From contig NZ_JAMTCF010000013.1 of the NCBI RefSeq assembly GCF_024171695.1, positions 186,001 to 250,000 of the forward strand: a stretch of DNA of 64,000 nucleotides, given 5' to 3'. The DNA is from Actinosynnema pretiosum (GTDB lineage: Bacteria; Actinomycetota; Actinomycetes; Mycobacteriales; Pseudonocardiaceae). The number at the start of each line of letters is the position of its first letter. Position 1 is the stretch's first letter. The notes below the pieces were generated by a model, which saw only the letters and a program-made list of their open reading frames with translations, was not told the origin of the DNA and did no database searches. Of this stretch, positions 8,116-17,342 are shown piece after piece. The translations under genes were made by a program, and so were the position numbers.

Positions 8116-8143
8116 AAACTGTACCTTCCGGAAGGTGCAGTTT
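8116..8143. promoter_or_regulatory. 28-bp palindromic TetR operator
   Basis: Left arm AAACTGTACCTTCC and right arm GGAAGGTGCAGTTT are complementary at 13 of 14 positions with no spacer. It sits 38 bp before the MFS start. The TetR gene at 9709 follows the MFS gene, so this is the natural repressor site for the exporter/repressor pair. Confidence 0.8.
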
Positions 8144-8181
8144 GACCGGGCGGAGAGCCCAAGAGCGGAACGAGGACGGTC

Positions 8182-9687
8182 ATGACGACGGTGAACGCGC
8201 CTGCGGGCACGTCCCACCGGTGGACCCTGCTGGTCACGGTCGCGCTGGGCCTGCTGATGATCACCCTGGACAACTCGGTGCTCTACACGGCCCTGCCGAC
8301 CCTCACCGGGGACCTCGGGGCCAGCGCCACCCAGAGCCTGTGGATCATCAACGCGTACCCGCTGGTCATGGCCGGTCTGCTGCTCGGCGCGGGCACCCTC
8401 GGCGACCGCGTCGGCCACCGCCTGATGTTCCTGATCGGCCTCGTGCTGTTCGGCGCGGCCTCGCTCCTGGCCGCCTTCGCCACCTCCCCCGAGGTGCTGA
8501 TCGCGGCCCGCGCCGCGCTGGCCGTGGGCGCCGCGACGATGATGCCCGCGACGCTCGCCCTGATCCGCCTGTCCTTCACCGACGAGCGCGAGCGCAACCT
8601 CGCGATCGCCGTGTGGGGCAGCGTCGCGGTGGTCGGCGCGGCCCTCGGCCCGGTGCTGGGCGGCCTGCTGCTGCGGCACTTCTGGTGGGGCTCGGTGTTC
8701 CTGGTGAACGTGCCGGTGGTGCTCGTGGCGCTCGTCGCGACCGCGCTGGTGGCCCCGAAGGGCGTCGCGGACCGCTCGAAGCACTGGGACGCGATCTCGT
8801 CGTTGCAGGTCATGGTGGGTCTGGTCGGCCTGGTGCTGGTGATCAAGGAGCTGGCGGCGGCCACCGTCTCGCTGCCCGTGCTGGCCGTGGCGCTGCCCGC
8901 GTCGGCCGCCGGGTTCTGGGCGTTCACCCGCCGCCAGCGCTCGCTCGCGCACCCGCTGCTGGACTTCGCGCTGTTCCGGAACCCGGTGTTCCTGGCGGGC
9001 GTGCTGAGCGCGGGCGTGGCGATGTTCGCGATGGCGGGCGTGCAGCTGGTGACCACGCAGCGGTTCCAGCTCGTCGCCGGGTTCAGCCCGCTCGAAGCCG
9101 GGCTGGTGGTCGCCGCCGCCGCACTCGGTTCACTGGTCACCGGGCTCGCGGGCGGGGCGTTCCTGCACGTCGTGGGCCTGCGCGTGCTGATCGCGGGCGG
9201 GTTGGCCGTGACGGCGGCAGGCGTGGTGTGGACGGCGGTCGCGCTGCCCGCCGGGCTCGGCTGGGTGATCGCGGGCCTGGTGGTCGCGGGCCTGGGCATG
9301 GGCGGGGTGATGGGCGTGGCGTCGTCCGCGATCATCGGCAGCGCGCCCGCGCACCGGGCCGGGATGGCGTCCTCGGTCGAGGAGGTGTCCTACGAGTTCG
9401 GCAGCCTCACCGCCGTGGCGCTGCTGGGCAGCCTGCTGACCGGCGTGTACAGCGCCGTCGTCGACCTGCCCGGTGACGCGCCGCAGGCCGCGCGGGAGAG
9501 CCTGGCCGGGGCGGTGACCAGCGCGAACGGCGACCGGGCGGTGCTGGAGCCCGCGTTCGCGGCGTTCGACACCGGGTTCACCTGGGTGCTGGTCGTGGCG
9601 GCCGGACTGCTGGTGGTGGGCGCGGTGGCCACGGCGGTCCTGCTCCGGGGCGACCGGGGCCGGGCTGGGACGATCAGCGGGCACTGA
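8182..9687 (+). CDS. MFS drug exporter, DHA2 (14-TM, QacA/EmrB-like)
   Basis: 501 residues with about 14 hydrophobic helices. Helix 1 carries LDNSVLYTALPTL, equivalent to the DHA2 motif D1 (LDxTVVNVALP). Motif A is GTLGDRVGHRLMF between helices 2 and 3, and motif C is GAALGPVLGG in helix 5. Proteins of this branch expel cationic antiseptics, dyes or antibiotics by proton antiport. The gene follows a 28-bp palindromic operator and is 21 bp upstream of a TetR gene, a classic inducible efflux pair. It may also confer self-resistance to a product of the nearby P450 genes, which is inference. Confidence 0.9.
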   Translation: MTTVNAPAGTSHRWTLLVTVALGLLMITLDNSVLYTALPTLTGDLGASATQSLWIINAYPLVMAGLLLGAGTLGDRVGHRLMFLIGLVLFGAASLLAAFATSPEVLIAARAALAVGAATMMPATLALIRLSFTDERERNLAIAVWGSVAVVGAALGPVLGGLLLRHFWWGSVFLVNVPVVLVALVATALVAPKGVADRSKHWDAISSLQVMVGLVGLVLVIKELAAATVSLPVLAVALPASAAGFWAFTRRQRSLAHPLLDFALFRNPVFLAGVLSAGVAMFAMAGVQLVTTQRFQLVAGFSPLEAGLVVAAAALGSLVTGLAGGAFLHVVGLRVLIAGGLAVTAAGVVWTAVALPAGLGWVIAGLVVAGLGMGGVMGVASSAIIGSAPAHRAGMASSVEEVSYEFGSLTAVALLGSLLTGVYSAVVDLPGDAPQAARESLAGAVTSANGDRAVLEPAFAAFDTGFTWVLVVAAGLLVVGAVATAVLLRGDRGRAGTISGH

Positions 9688-9708
9688 ACCACCGCGAGGA
9701 GCACCCGA

Positions 9709-10257
9709 ATGCGACAGAGCAACCGCACGAAGATCCTGGAGGCGGCCTTCGCGCTCGTCCAGCGGGAGGGGCTGACCCGGTTGACGCTGGAGTCGGTCGC
9801 GGTGGAGGCCGGGCTGACCAAGGGCGGCCTGATGTACCACTTCCCCACGCGCGAGGCGCTGCTCGTGGCGCTGCACGAGTGGCTGGCCGAGCAGTGGGAG
9901 GGGCAGCTGGAGGCGGAGGCTGGCAAGCGGGCCGTCGACGCCACGGCGACCGAGCGGCTGGCGGCGTACGCGCGGGTGTCGCTGGAGAGCGCGACGCGGG
10001 CGGACCTGCAGCTGATGCTGGAGTCGGTGCCGCACGACGAGCAGACCTGGCCGTGGGCGGACGTGCTGTCGCGGTGGAGCGAGCCCGCCGAGAACGCCGA
10101 GCGGGACGACGCGGCGCTCGTCAGGCTGGTCGCGCGGCTGGCCGCCGACGGGCTGTGGATGTACCAGGCGCTCGGGTACGGCGAGCTGTCGCCGGGGCTG
10201 CGCGGGCGGCTCACCGAGCGGATCACCCGGCTGGTGGAGGACGCCGAGCGGGGATGA
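9709..10257 (+). CDS. TetR-family repressor of the adjacent MFS pump
   Basis: 182 residues. The N-terminal HTH contains ILEAAFALVQREGLTRLTL and GLTKGGLMYHFPTREALL. The C-terminal half fits the ligand/dimer domain class found with QacA/EmrB pumps (WADVLSRWSEP, DGLWMYQALGYGELSP). GCGAGGAG lies 7 nt before ATG 9709. It is co-transcribed with the DHA2 exporter 21 bp upstream and expected to bind the 8116-8143 palindrome, giving autoregulated, ligand-inducible efflux. Confidence 0.9.
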   Translation: MRQSNRTKILEAAFALVQREGLTRLTLESVAVEAGLTKGGLMYHFPTREALLVALHEWLAEQWEGQLEAEAGKRAVDATATERLAAYARVSLESATRADLQLMLESVPHDEQTWPWADVLSRWSEPAENAERDDAALVRLVARLAADGLWMYQALGYGELSPGLRGRLTERITRLVEDAERG

Positions 10258-10317
10258 TCCGCTGATCGGGCGATCAAGCGTCGCGCTGCGGGGTCGCCGG
10301 AGAGCTGGTCCACTCGT

Positions 10318-10884
10318 GTGGTGGAACTGATCGAAGCCCACGGACGGGCGATGAACGAGTTCGACGACAGGGTCCGACGGGTGCGCGCCGACCAGTGGGA
10401 ACTGGGCACGCCCTGCGCGGGCTGGACGGTGCGCGAGCTGGTCAACCACCTCGTGCAGGAGCAGCTGTGAGCGCCCGAGCTGCTGGCCGGGTGCACGGTC
10501 GAGCAGGTCGGCGACCGGTTCGACGGCGACCGGCTCGGCGCGGACCCCCGGCACGCGTGGGTGCTGGCCGCGTCCGCAGCGCGGGAGGCCTGGATCGAGC
10601 CGAACGCGCTGGTCAAACGGGTGCGACTGAGCGCGGGCGAGGCGGGCGCGGACGAGTACGGGTGGCAGATGACGCTCGACCTGACCGTGCACGCCTGGGA
10701 CCTGGCCACGGCGGTCGACGTCGACCGGGAGGTGGACGCGGGGCTCGCCGAGGCGGTGCTGGCGTTCGCCGAGCGCGAGGCGGGCGCGTGGAGCGGGAGC
10801 GGGCTGTTCGCCGACCCGGTACCGGTCGGGACGGACGCCGACGCGCAGACCAGGCTCGTCGCGCTGCTCGGTCGCAGACCGTGA
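10318..10884 (+). pseudogene. TIGR03086-type (DinB/maleylpyruvate-isomerase-like) gene with in-frame TGA
   Basis: Read through, this frame encodes 188 codons of a complete TIGR03086-family protein (mycothiol-dependent maleylpyruvate isomerase/DinB-like four-helix fold): MNEFDDRVRRVRADQWELG, TPCAGWTVRELVNHLV, EYGWQMTLDLTVHAWDLA and GSGLFADPVPV. At codon 51 a TGA (10468-10470) stands where relatives have Trp (EQLWAPELL). One G-to-A change would restore it and both sides stay in one frame. So this is a recent nonsense pseudogene or a base error. The second half alone could start at GTG 10561 but would lack the metal-binding first helix. Start is GTG 10318 or 10321. Confidence 0.85.
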
Positions 10885-11028
10885 CCGGCGCGCCGAGGGG
10901 GAGCTGAGGTCCGCGCGCTCCCCCTCGGTCCGCTGCGGCGCGGGTGGGGCTCCCACGCCCACGTCCTTGGTAGCGCACGGCCGTTGTGCGCGGTCGGGGC
11001 GCGCCGGGATGACGACGCCCGGACAACG

Positions 11029-11556
11029 TCAGGGCCCGCTGACCCCCGGCGCCCAGCTCTCCGGCCTGCCGCTCTCGGTGAGCAGCAGCTGCCAGTCCGC
11101 GAAACCGGGTGGCGCGTCGCGCTGCCACGGCCACCTGCCGTCGCCCGAGGGCACCACGATCTGCACGGCGGCGAAGTTGCCCGAGCCGTACAGCAGGAAG
11201 GCGCTGCCCAGGAACTCCGGGTAGAAGCCTCGGAACACCCGCTCGAAGGTCACCGGGGCGTTCTCGAGGAAGTCGAAGTACAGCTTGCCGGGCAGGAACC
11301 GCTCGCCCCTGCTGGCGCGGTCCACGTAGGTCCTGATCAGGACCTCGGCGTACTCGTGGTCGAGGCCGACCACCACCGCCTCGGCGATGCCGAACCTGCG
11401 CCACGCCCCGACCGAGAACGAGTACATGGCGCCCTCGTCGTCCTGCGGGACGTTGATGATGGCGTGGCCGTGCACCTCCGCTTGCTCCAGCAGCCAGCGG
11501 CGGAGGTTCTCTTCCCCTGGGTTCAGCGCGGGTGTCGACACGCCGCCATTGTGCAC
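11029..11556 (-). CDS. DUF4262 protein
   Basis: 175-residue cytoplasmic protein. The segments HGHAIINVPQDDEG, YSFSVGAWRRFG and EAVVVGLDHEYAEVLI are the signature of DUF4262, a family of unknown function common in actinobacteria. The C-terminal QIVVPSGDGRWPWQRDAPPG, ending in a Trp-rich GFADWQLLL segment, is also typical. GTG 11556 or GTG 11541 could be the start; neither has a clear ribosome site. It follows yebC on the same strand, with a terminator-like hairpin between, so it is probably a separate transcript. Confidence 0.8.
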   Translation of the reverse strand: MHNGGVSTPALNPGEENLRRWLLEQAEVHGHAIINVPQDDEGAMYSFSVGAWRRFGIAEAVVVGLDHEYAEVLIRTYVDRASRGERFLPGKLYFDFLENAPVTFERVFRGFYPEFLGSAFLLYGSGNFAAVQIVVPSGDGRWPWQRDAPPGFADWQLLLTESGRPESWAPGVSGP

Positions 11557-11567
11557 GCGGGACGGGC

Positions 11568-11603
11568 GCGCACGGGGCCCGGACTCGGCCGGACCCCGTG
11601 CGC
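11568..11603 (-). terminator. Terminator-like hairpin after yebC
   Basis: Perfect 10-bp arms GCGCACGGGG (11568-11577) and CCCCGTGCGC (11594-11603) around a 16-nt GC-rich loop, just past the yebC stop on the minus strand. No T run follows. Confidence 0.55.
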
Positions 11604-11613
11604 CGGGGTCGGA

Positions 11614-12369
11614 CTAGGCGTCGACCTCGGCCATGACCTCGTCGGACACGTCGAAGTTCGCGAAGACGTTCTGCACGTCGTCGCAGTCCTCCAGCGCGTC
11701 GATCAGCTTGAAGATCTTGCGCGCGCCCTCGGCGTCCAGCGGGACCGACACGGACGGCAGGAAGTTCGCGTCGGCCGACTCGTAGTCGTGACCGGCGTCC
11801 TGCAGCGCCTTGCGGACCGGGATCAGGTCGCCCGCCTCGGAGACGACCTCGAAGTTGTCACCGAGGTCGTTGACCTCCTCGGCGCCCGCGTCCAGCACCG
11901 CCATGAGCAGGTCGTCCTCGGTGAGCCCGTCGTTCTTGGGCACGATCACGACGCCCTTGCGGGCGAACATGTAGGAGACCGAGCCGGGGTCGGCCATCTG
12001 GCCGCCGTTGCGGGTCATGGCGGTGCGGACCTCGCTGGCGGCGCGGTTGCGGTTGTCGGTCAGGCACTCGACCAGGACCGCGACGCCGTTCGGGCCGTAG
12101 CCCTCGTACATGATGGTCTGCCAGTCGGCGCCACCGGCTTCCTCACCACCGCCGCGCTTGCGGGCGCGCTCGATGTTGTCCAGCGGGACCGAGTTCTTGC
12201 GGGCCTTCTGGATGGCGTCGTACAGCGTGGGGTTGCCGTCGGGGTCGCCGCCGCCGGTGCGGGCCGCCACCTCGATGTTCTTGATCAACCGCGCGAAGAG
12301 CTTGCCGCGCTTGGCGTCGATTGCGGCCTTCTTGTGCTTGGTGGTCGCCCACTTGGAGTGGCCGCTCAT
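11614..12369 (-). CDS. yebC: YebC/PmpR-family protein
   Basis: 251-residue protein of the universal YebC/TACO1 family, which helps ribosomes through proline-rich stretches and in some species acts as a regulator. The N-terminal signature is [20 protein letters not shown], the middle has [17 protein letters not shown] and the end [14 protein letters not shown], all canonical and full length. ATG 12369 has GGAGGAGA immediately upstream; longer frames are unsupported. It lies 19 bp downstream of pdxT on the same strand, the usual actinobacterial order pdxS-pdxT-yebC. The ruvCAB genes that often come next are absent here. Confidence 0.97.
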   Translation of the reverse strand: MSGHSKWATTKHKKAAIDAKRGKLFARLIKNIEVAARTGGGDPDGNPTLYDAIQKARKNSVPLDNIERARKRGGGEEAGGADWQTIMYEGYGPNGVAVLVECLTDNRNRAASEVRTAMTRNGGQMADPGSVSYMFARKGVVIVPKNDGLTEDDLLMAVLDAGAEEVNDLGDNFEVVSEAGDLIPVRKALQDAGHDYESADANFLPSVSVPLDAEGARKIFKLIDALEDCDDVQNVFANFDVSDEVMAEVDA

Positions 12370-12388
12370 GTCTCCTCCGTCGAGTCCT

Positions 12389-13003
12389 TCAGCCCGCGGC
12401 AGCGCGGACCATGTCCGTGAAAAGGCGGTGCACCCGCCCGTCACCGGTCAGTTCCGGGTGGAACGAGGTGGCGAGCACGTTTCCCTGCCGAACCGCGACG
12501 ATCCTACCGGCGGCGGGTCCCAGGTCATCGGATTCGGGGGCCCTGGCCAGCACCTCCACCCCGTCTCCCGCCGATTCCACCCACGGAGCGCGGATGAAGA
12601 CGGCTCGCACGGGGCCGTCCTCGAGGCCGCGGAAGGGGAGTTCGGCCTCGAAGGAGTCGACCTGGCGGCCGAAGGCGTTGCGGCGGACGACGACGTCCAG
12701 GCCGCCGACCTGCTGCTGGTCGGGGCGGCCGTCGAGGACTTGGTCGGCGAGCAGGACCAGGCCCGCGCAGGAGCCGTAGGCGGGCATCCCGGACTTGATC
12801 TTGACGCGGAGGGGTTCGAGCAGGTCGAAGGTGTGCAGGAGGCGGGCGATGGCGGTCGACTCGCCGCCGGGCAGGACGAGGCCGTCGACCTCGTCCAGCT
12901 CTTCGGGACGCCGCACCGGGCGGGCCAGGACATCCGCCTCGGCCAGCGCTACCAGGTGTTCGCGCACGTCGCCCTGCAGGGCGAGGACACCGACGGTGGA
13001 CAT
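12389..13003 (-). CDS. pdxT: Pyridoxal 5'-phosphate synthase glutaminase subunit PdxT
   Basis: 204-residue class I glutamine amidotransferase that supplies ammonia to PdxS in the DXP-independent PLP pathway. Visible residues: LPGGESTA (glutamine/oxyanion region), nucleophile Cys in GSCAGLVLL, and the His-Glu pair in SFHPELT near the C-terminus. The start [13 protein letters not shown] is canonical and GGAGGAAGG lies upstream of ATG 13003. Partner pdxS is 690 bp upstream on the same strand, an unusually large gap; yebC follows by 19 bp. Confidence 0.97.
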   Translation of the reverse strand: MSTVGVLALQGDVREHLVALAEADVLARPVRRPEELDEVDGLVLPGGESTAIARLLHTFDLLEPLRVKIKSGMPAYGSCAGLVLLADQVLDGRPDQQQVGGLDVVVRRNAFGRQVDSFEAELPFRGLEDGPVRAVFIRAPWVESAGDGVEVLARAPESDDLGPAAGRIVAVRQGNVLATSFHPELTGDGRVHRLFTDMVRAAAG

Positions 13004-13289
13004 GTGCGGGGTTCCTTCCTCCGGGCGGGGGTTCCGCCTTCAGGTGACCGGACCGGACGGGGCTCGTGACACCCGTCCGGCCCGATCGGACTACCTGCGG
13101 GACGCGAGTGACGCGGTCCCGCGCTGCGCCCGGCGGCGTGGTGGGCGACCGGACGACGGATTGGAGGAAGGCTCACTTCCGCGTCTCCGACGCTAGAGCT
13201 TCCGCGCCGCGCGTGCCGCCGGGCTTGGGCAAGGCTTGATGTTGTGATCACCACAGAGGTGCGGGGGTCCGGGGCGCGAGGACGCCGAT

Positions 13290-13305
13290 TAGAACACCCG
13301 TTCGA
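13290..13305. promoter_or_regulatory. LexA (SOS) box-like site 1
   Basis: TAGAACACCCGTTCGA matches the actinobacterial/Bacillus SOS box TCGAAC-N4-GTTCGA at all but one fixed position. Its companion lies 67 bp downstream. Confidence 0.5.
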
Positions 13306-13356
13306 GCTATTGCCCCGAGTGGCCCACGGACCGATCATTGAGCCATGCAGCCGAAA

Positions 13357-13372
13357 TCGAACACCTGTTCGA
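13357..13372. promoter_or_regulatory. LexA (SOS) box-like site 2
   Basis: TCGAACACCTGTTCGA is a perfect match to TCGAAC-N4-GTTCGA. No known SOS gene is adjacent; pdxS and pdxT flank it. Confidence 0.6.
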
Positions 13373-13695
13373 CGCATTACTCATTGCTCCGGTTCGCCGG
13401 GGCGCGGTGCTCCGTGCCGCTCGAATCGCGCGTGTCCGTCTTATCGGGGCGTTCGACGAGGCCGTCGCGGGGGCCTCGGTCCACGACGCGTCGGCCGAGG
13501 AGCCGCCGCGCGCCGAGGCGCGGCCGGAGAACCCGGTTCGGGGAAACGGGCCCAGAGAACCGGGCTCGACGCGACCGCTCCCGACCCGAACCACTCCCGA
13601 TGCCAACCACGACCGGCAATGACCGCGATCGACAGCAACAACCCCCAACGCGCGCCGCGCCTGGCGCCAACCGGCCCCGGCGATGACCGGCCCTG

Positions 13696-14652
13696 CTACC
13701 AACCGCGCTCGGCGAGCCGGTGGGGCTGCGGGAGTTCGTCCACGTTGATGCCGACCATGGCCTCCCCCAGCCCTCGGGAGACCTTGGCGATGGTGTCGGG
13801 GTCGTCGTAGAAGGTGGTCGCCTTGACGATGGCCTCGGCGCGCTGCACCGGGTTGCCCGACTTGAAGATGCCGGAACCGACGAACACGCCTTCGGCTCCG
13901 AGCTGCATCATCATCGCCGCGTCGGCGGGCGTGGCGATGCCTCCTGCCGTGAACAGCACCACGGGCAGCTTGCCCGCTTCGGCGACCTCGCGAACCAGCT
14001 CGTAGGGCGCCTGCAACTCCTTGGCCGCGACGTACAGCTCATCGGAAGGGAGGTTCTGCAAGCGCAAGATCTCCGCCCGGATCTTGCGCATGTGGGTGGT
14101 GGCGTTGGAGACGTCACCGGTGCCCGCTTCGCCCTTGGACCGGATCATCGCGGCTCCCTCGGTGATGCGCCGCAGCGCTTCGCCCAGGTTCGTCGCACCG
14201 CACACGAAGGGAACGGTGAACTGCCACTTGTCGATGTGGTTGGCGAAGTCCGCGGGCGTGAGCACCTCGGACTCGTCGACGTAGTCGACACCTAGGGACT
14301 GGAGCACCTGGGCTTCGACGAAGTGCCCGATCCGCGCCTTGGCCATGACGGGGATCGACACGGCCGAGATGATCCCCTCGATCATGTCCGGGTCGCTCAT
14401 CCGCGACACGCCGCCCTGGGCGCGGATGTCGGCGGGCACCCGCTCCAGCGCCATGACCGCGACGGCGCCCGCGTCCTCGGCGATCTTGGCCTGCTCGGCG
14501 TCGACCACATCCATGATCACGCCGCCCTTGAGCATCTCCGCCATGCCGCGCTTGACCCGCGCGGTCCCGGTGATCCGAGCGGGGTCGGCAGCGCCGGAAC
14601 CAGCACCGGCGGCGACAGCACCATCAACGGAAGGAGAAGAGGAAGCAACCAC
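13696..14652 (-). CDS. pdxS: Pyridoxal 5'-phosphate synthase lyase subunit PdxS
   Basis: 318-residue (beta/alpha)8 synthase that builds PLP from ribose 5-phosphate, glyceraldehyde 3-phosphate and ammonia. Core segments: [19 protein letters not shown] (catalytic Lys), [33 protein letters not shown] (second Lys), the phosphate loop in [19 protein letters not shown], and [14 protein letters not shown] 14652 gives an extra 25-residue Ala/Ser/Gly-rich lead before the conserved part; AAAGGG is 11 nt upstream. First gene of the pdxS-pdxT-yebC set. Confidence 0.97.
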   Translation of the reverse strand: MVASSSPSVDGAVAAGAGSGAADPARITGTARVKRGMAEMLKGGVIMDVVDAEQAKIAEDAGAVAVMALERVPADIRAQGGVSRMSDPDMIEGIISAVSIPVMAKARIGHFVEAQVLQSLGVDYVDESEVLTPADFANHIDKWQFTVPFVCGATNLGEALRRITEGAAMIRSKGEAGTGDVSNATTHMRKIRAEILRLQNLPSDELYVAAKELQAPYELVREVAEAGKLPVVLFTAGGIATPADAAMMMQLGAEGVFVGSGIFKSGNPVQRAEAIVKATTFYDDPDTIAKVSRGLGEAMVGINVDELPQPHRLAERGW

Positions 14653-14911
14653 GGCAGACCAGCCCTTTCACGGCTGCGGACGAGGACGAACAGGAGCGTA
14701 CGGCCGACGTGGCCCGCTGAAAGGAGCCAATCCACACCGTTCTCAGCAGTCCACTCACCACTCCCGAAAACCCCTTAGGAGGCCTTGGCGCACTTGCTCG
14801 AACCGTCACCCGCAGAGCCCGCTCATTCCCACTGACCAGCGTCGTCCCCTTGTCGACGCGGTCCTCGCGGGTGTGAGATCAAGCACTAACACTTGCGGAG
14901 GGCGGTCTCTC

Positions 14912-17176
14912 ATGTCCAGCAAGAACTCCGACAACTCGCACCCGGCAGGCCCGGTCGCTGTGGACGATCCCGGCAAGGTTCGCAACGTCGTCCTCGTCGG
15001 TCCGTCCGGGTCCGGCAAGACGACGCTCACCGAGGCCCTGCTAGCGGGCACCGGTGTGCTGAGCCGAGCCGGATCGGTCGCCGAGGGGAACACGGTGTGC
15101 GACCACGATCCGGTCGCCGTCCGGCAGCAGCGGTCGGTCGGGTTGGCCGTGGCGCCGGTGCGGCACGGTGACATCAAGATCAACCTCATCGACACGCCGG
15201 GGTACGCGGACTTCGTCGGTGAGCTGCGGGCCGGACTGCGGGCGGCGGACGCGGCGCTGTTCGTCGTGTGCGCGGCCGAGGGGGTCGACGCGGCGACGAC
15301 GGCGTTGTGGGCCGAGTGCGCGGCGGTGGGGATGCCGCGCGCGGTCGTCATCTCGCGGACCGACCACCAGCGGGCCGACGTCGCGGCGACCACCGCCGCC
15401 TGCCAGGAGGCGTTCGGCGCGGGAGTGGTGCCGCTCTACCTGCCGGGCGGCGGGAGCGGTCGGAGCAGCAAGGGGGAGGAGAGCGATCGGAACAGGAGCG
15501 GGACGGGGAGCGCCGGGAGCACGAGCGGAGAGGAGAGCGGTCAGGATACGAGTGGGAACGGGAGTGATCGGGGTGCGAGCGGGAGCGGAGGTGGGCTGTT
15601 CGCCGGTGGGGTCACCGAGACCGGGTTGGTGAACCTGTTGTCCGGGGCGGAGTTCGCCGAGGAGGAGCACCGGGCTCTGCGGGAGGCGTTGATCGAGGGG
15701 ATCATCGCCGAGAGCGAGGACGAGACGCTCATGGAGCGGTACCTCGGGGGCGAGGTGGTCGAGCAGGCCACGCTGATCGCTGATCTGGAGAAGGCCGTCG
15801 CGCGCGGGGCCTTCCACCCGGTCATCCCGGTGTGCGCCACGACCGGGGTCGGGTTGCCCGAGCTGCTCGACGGGATCAGCAGGGCGTTCCCCTCACCGCT
15901 GGAGCACCCGCTGCCCGAGGTGACCGGGGTGGACGGGGTGCCGAGGCCTCGGCTCGCCGTCGATCCGGACGGGCCGCTGGTGGCCGAGGTGGTGCGGACG
16001 GCGGTGGACTCGTTCGTCGGGCGGGTGTCGTTGGTCCGGGTGTTCTCGGGGACGCTCCGGCCCGAGCGGGCGGTGCACGTCTCCGGGCACGGGATGGGTG
16101 CTCGAGGGCACGAGGACCACGACGTGGACGAGCGGGTGGCGCACGTGTACTCGCCGCTCGGCGCGAGCCTGCGCGAGGTGCCCTTCTGCGTGGCGGGTGA
16201 CCTGTGCGCGGTGACCAAGCTGGGCAGCGCCGAGACCGGGGACACGGTGTCGGCGCCGGACGAGCCGCTGCTGGTGCGGCCGTGGGCGATGCCCGAGCCG
16301 TTGCTGCCGGTGGCGGTGGCGGCGCGCAGTCGCAGTGACGAGGACTCGTTGGCGCGCAACCTCGGCAAGCTCGTCGCGGGTGATCCGACGCTGCGGTTGG
16401 AGCGCAACACCGAGACGCACCAACTGGTGCTGTGGTGCATGGGTGAGGCGCACGCGGACGTGGTGCTGGCCAGGTTGCGCGCGGGCGGGGCCGAGGTGGA
16501 CACCGAGCCGGTGCGGGTGGCGCTGCGCGAGACGTTCGCCTCGGTGGCGAAGGGGCGCGGCAGGCACGTGAAGCAGTCCGGTGGGCACGGGCAGTACGCG
16601 GTGTGCGACATCGTCGTGGAGCCGCTGCCGCGCGGGGCGGGGTTCGAGTTCGTGGATCGCACGGTGGGCGGGTCGATCCCGAACCAGTTCGTGCCCAGCG
16701 TGGAGAAGGGCGTGCGGGCGCAGCTCGAACGCGGGCTGGGCGCGGGTCATCCGGTGGTGGACGTCCGGGTGACGCTGGTGGACGGCAAGGCGCACTCGGT
16801 GGACTCGTCGGACGCGGCGTTCCAGACGGCGGGGTCGCTGGCGCTGAAGGAAGCCGCCGCGGGCGGGGTGACGGTGTTGCTGGAGCCGGTGGACGAAGTG
16901 GTGGTGCGGTTGCCGGACGAGCACCTGGGCGCGGTCCTGGGTGATCTGTCGGCACGGCGAGGGCGGGTGCTGGGCACCGAGGCTGCTGCCAGTCCGGGGA
17001 TCTCGACGATCCGGGCGGAGGTGCCGTGCACCTCGTTGCTGCGGTACGCGGTGGAGTTGCGCTCGCTCACCTCGGGAACGGGCGCGCACACCCGGCACTT
17101 CGCCCACTACGAACCACTACCGGCAGCACTGGCCGCAGCGGCCGGAGGCGGCGGAGGAGCAGCGAGAGGAGCTTGA
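14912..17176 (+). CDS. fusA2: Elongation factor G-like GTPase (EF-G2/FusA2 type)
   Basis: 754-residue translational-GTPase paralogue. G domain: P-loop GPSGSGKTTL (about residue 30) and DTPGYADF. The usual NKxD specificity motif is replaced by SRTD in VVISRTDHQRADV. Domains II to V follow, with GRHVKQSGGHGQYAVCDI in domain IV. A Ser/Gly/Glu-rich insert of about 50 residues (179-228) interrupts the G domain and looks repetitive at DNA level. ATG 14912 follows GCGGAGGG. Mycobacterial FusA2 and relatives are not essential EF-G; their role, perhaps in ribosome recycling or stress, is unsettled. It is divergent from pdxS. Confidence 0.9.
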   Translation: MSSKNSDNSHPAGPVAVDDPGKVRNVVLVGPSGSGKTTLTEALLAGTGVLSRAGSVAEGNTVCDHDPVAVRQQRSVGLAVAPVRHGDIKINLIDTPGYADFVGELRAGLRAADAALFVVCAAEGVDAATTALWAECAAVGMPRAVVISRTDHQRADVAATTAACQEAFGAGVVPLYLPGGGSGRSSKGEESDRNRSGTGSAGSTSGEESGQDTSGNGSDRGASGSGGGLFAGGVTETGLVNLLSGAEFAEEEHRALREALIEGIIAESEDETLMERYLGGEVVEQATLIADLEKAVARGAFHPVIPVCATTGVGLPELLDGISRAFPSPLEHPLPEVTGVDGVPRPRLAVDPDGPLVAEVVRTAVDSFVGRVSLVRVFSGTLRPERAVHVSGHGMGARGHEDHDVDERVAHVYSPLGASLREVPFCVAGDLCAVTKLGSAETGDTVSAPDEPLLVRPWAMPEPLLPVAVAARSRSDEDSLARNLGKLVAGDPTLRLERNTETHQLVLWCMGEAHADVVLARLRAGGAEVDTEPVRVALRETFASVAKGRGRHVKQSGGHGQYAVCDIVVEPLPRGAGFEFVDRTVGGSIPNQFVPSVEKGVRAQLERGLGAGHPVVDVRVTLVDGKAHSVDSSDAAFQTAGSLALKEAAAGGVTVLLEPVDEVVVRLPDEHLGAVLGDLSARRGRVLGTEAAASPGISTIRAEVPCTSLLRYAVELRSLTSGTGAHTRHFAHYEPLPAALAAAAGGGGGAARGA

Positions 17177-17342
17177 GGGGCAGGAAGAGCTTGAGGAGCG
17201 GCAGGGATACCAGGGACAGGAGGTGCGGGAGCGGCGGGAGCTGCAGGAGCGGTGGGAGGGCCAGCAGGGGCGTTTGTCGTTTTTTCGCCGCACAGGGGAA
17301 GGGGAATTTCAGAGGAAGGGCTTTCTTCGGCGTGATGTCAGG

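Larger units (their letters stand above)
13004..13695. other. 690-bp gap between pdxT and pdxS without a convincing gene
   Basis: Several short overlapping frames exist on both strands, but none has a clear ribosome site, family signature or coding-like codon use. In relatives this position often holds a TesB-type thioesterase gene; no trace of one is visible. The gap contains two LexA-box-like palindromes. A TTG-started plus-strand frame (13338-13622, 94 codons) is the best remaining candidate but overlaps the second box. Confidence 0.6.

Noticed and set aside
13338-13622. 94-codon TTG-started frame in the pdxS-pdxT gap
   Set aside because: No ribosome site, mixed codon use, and it overlaps the LexA-like box; kept only as a possibility in the gap entry.
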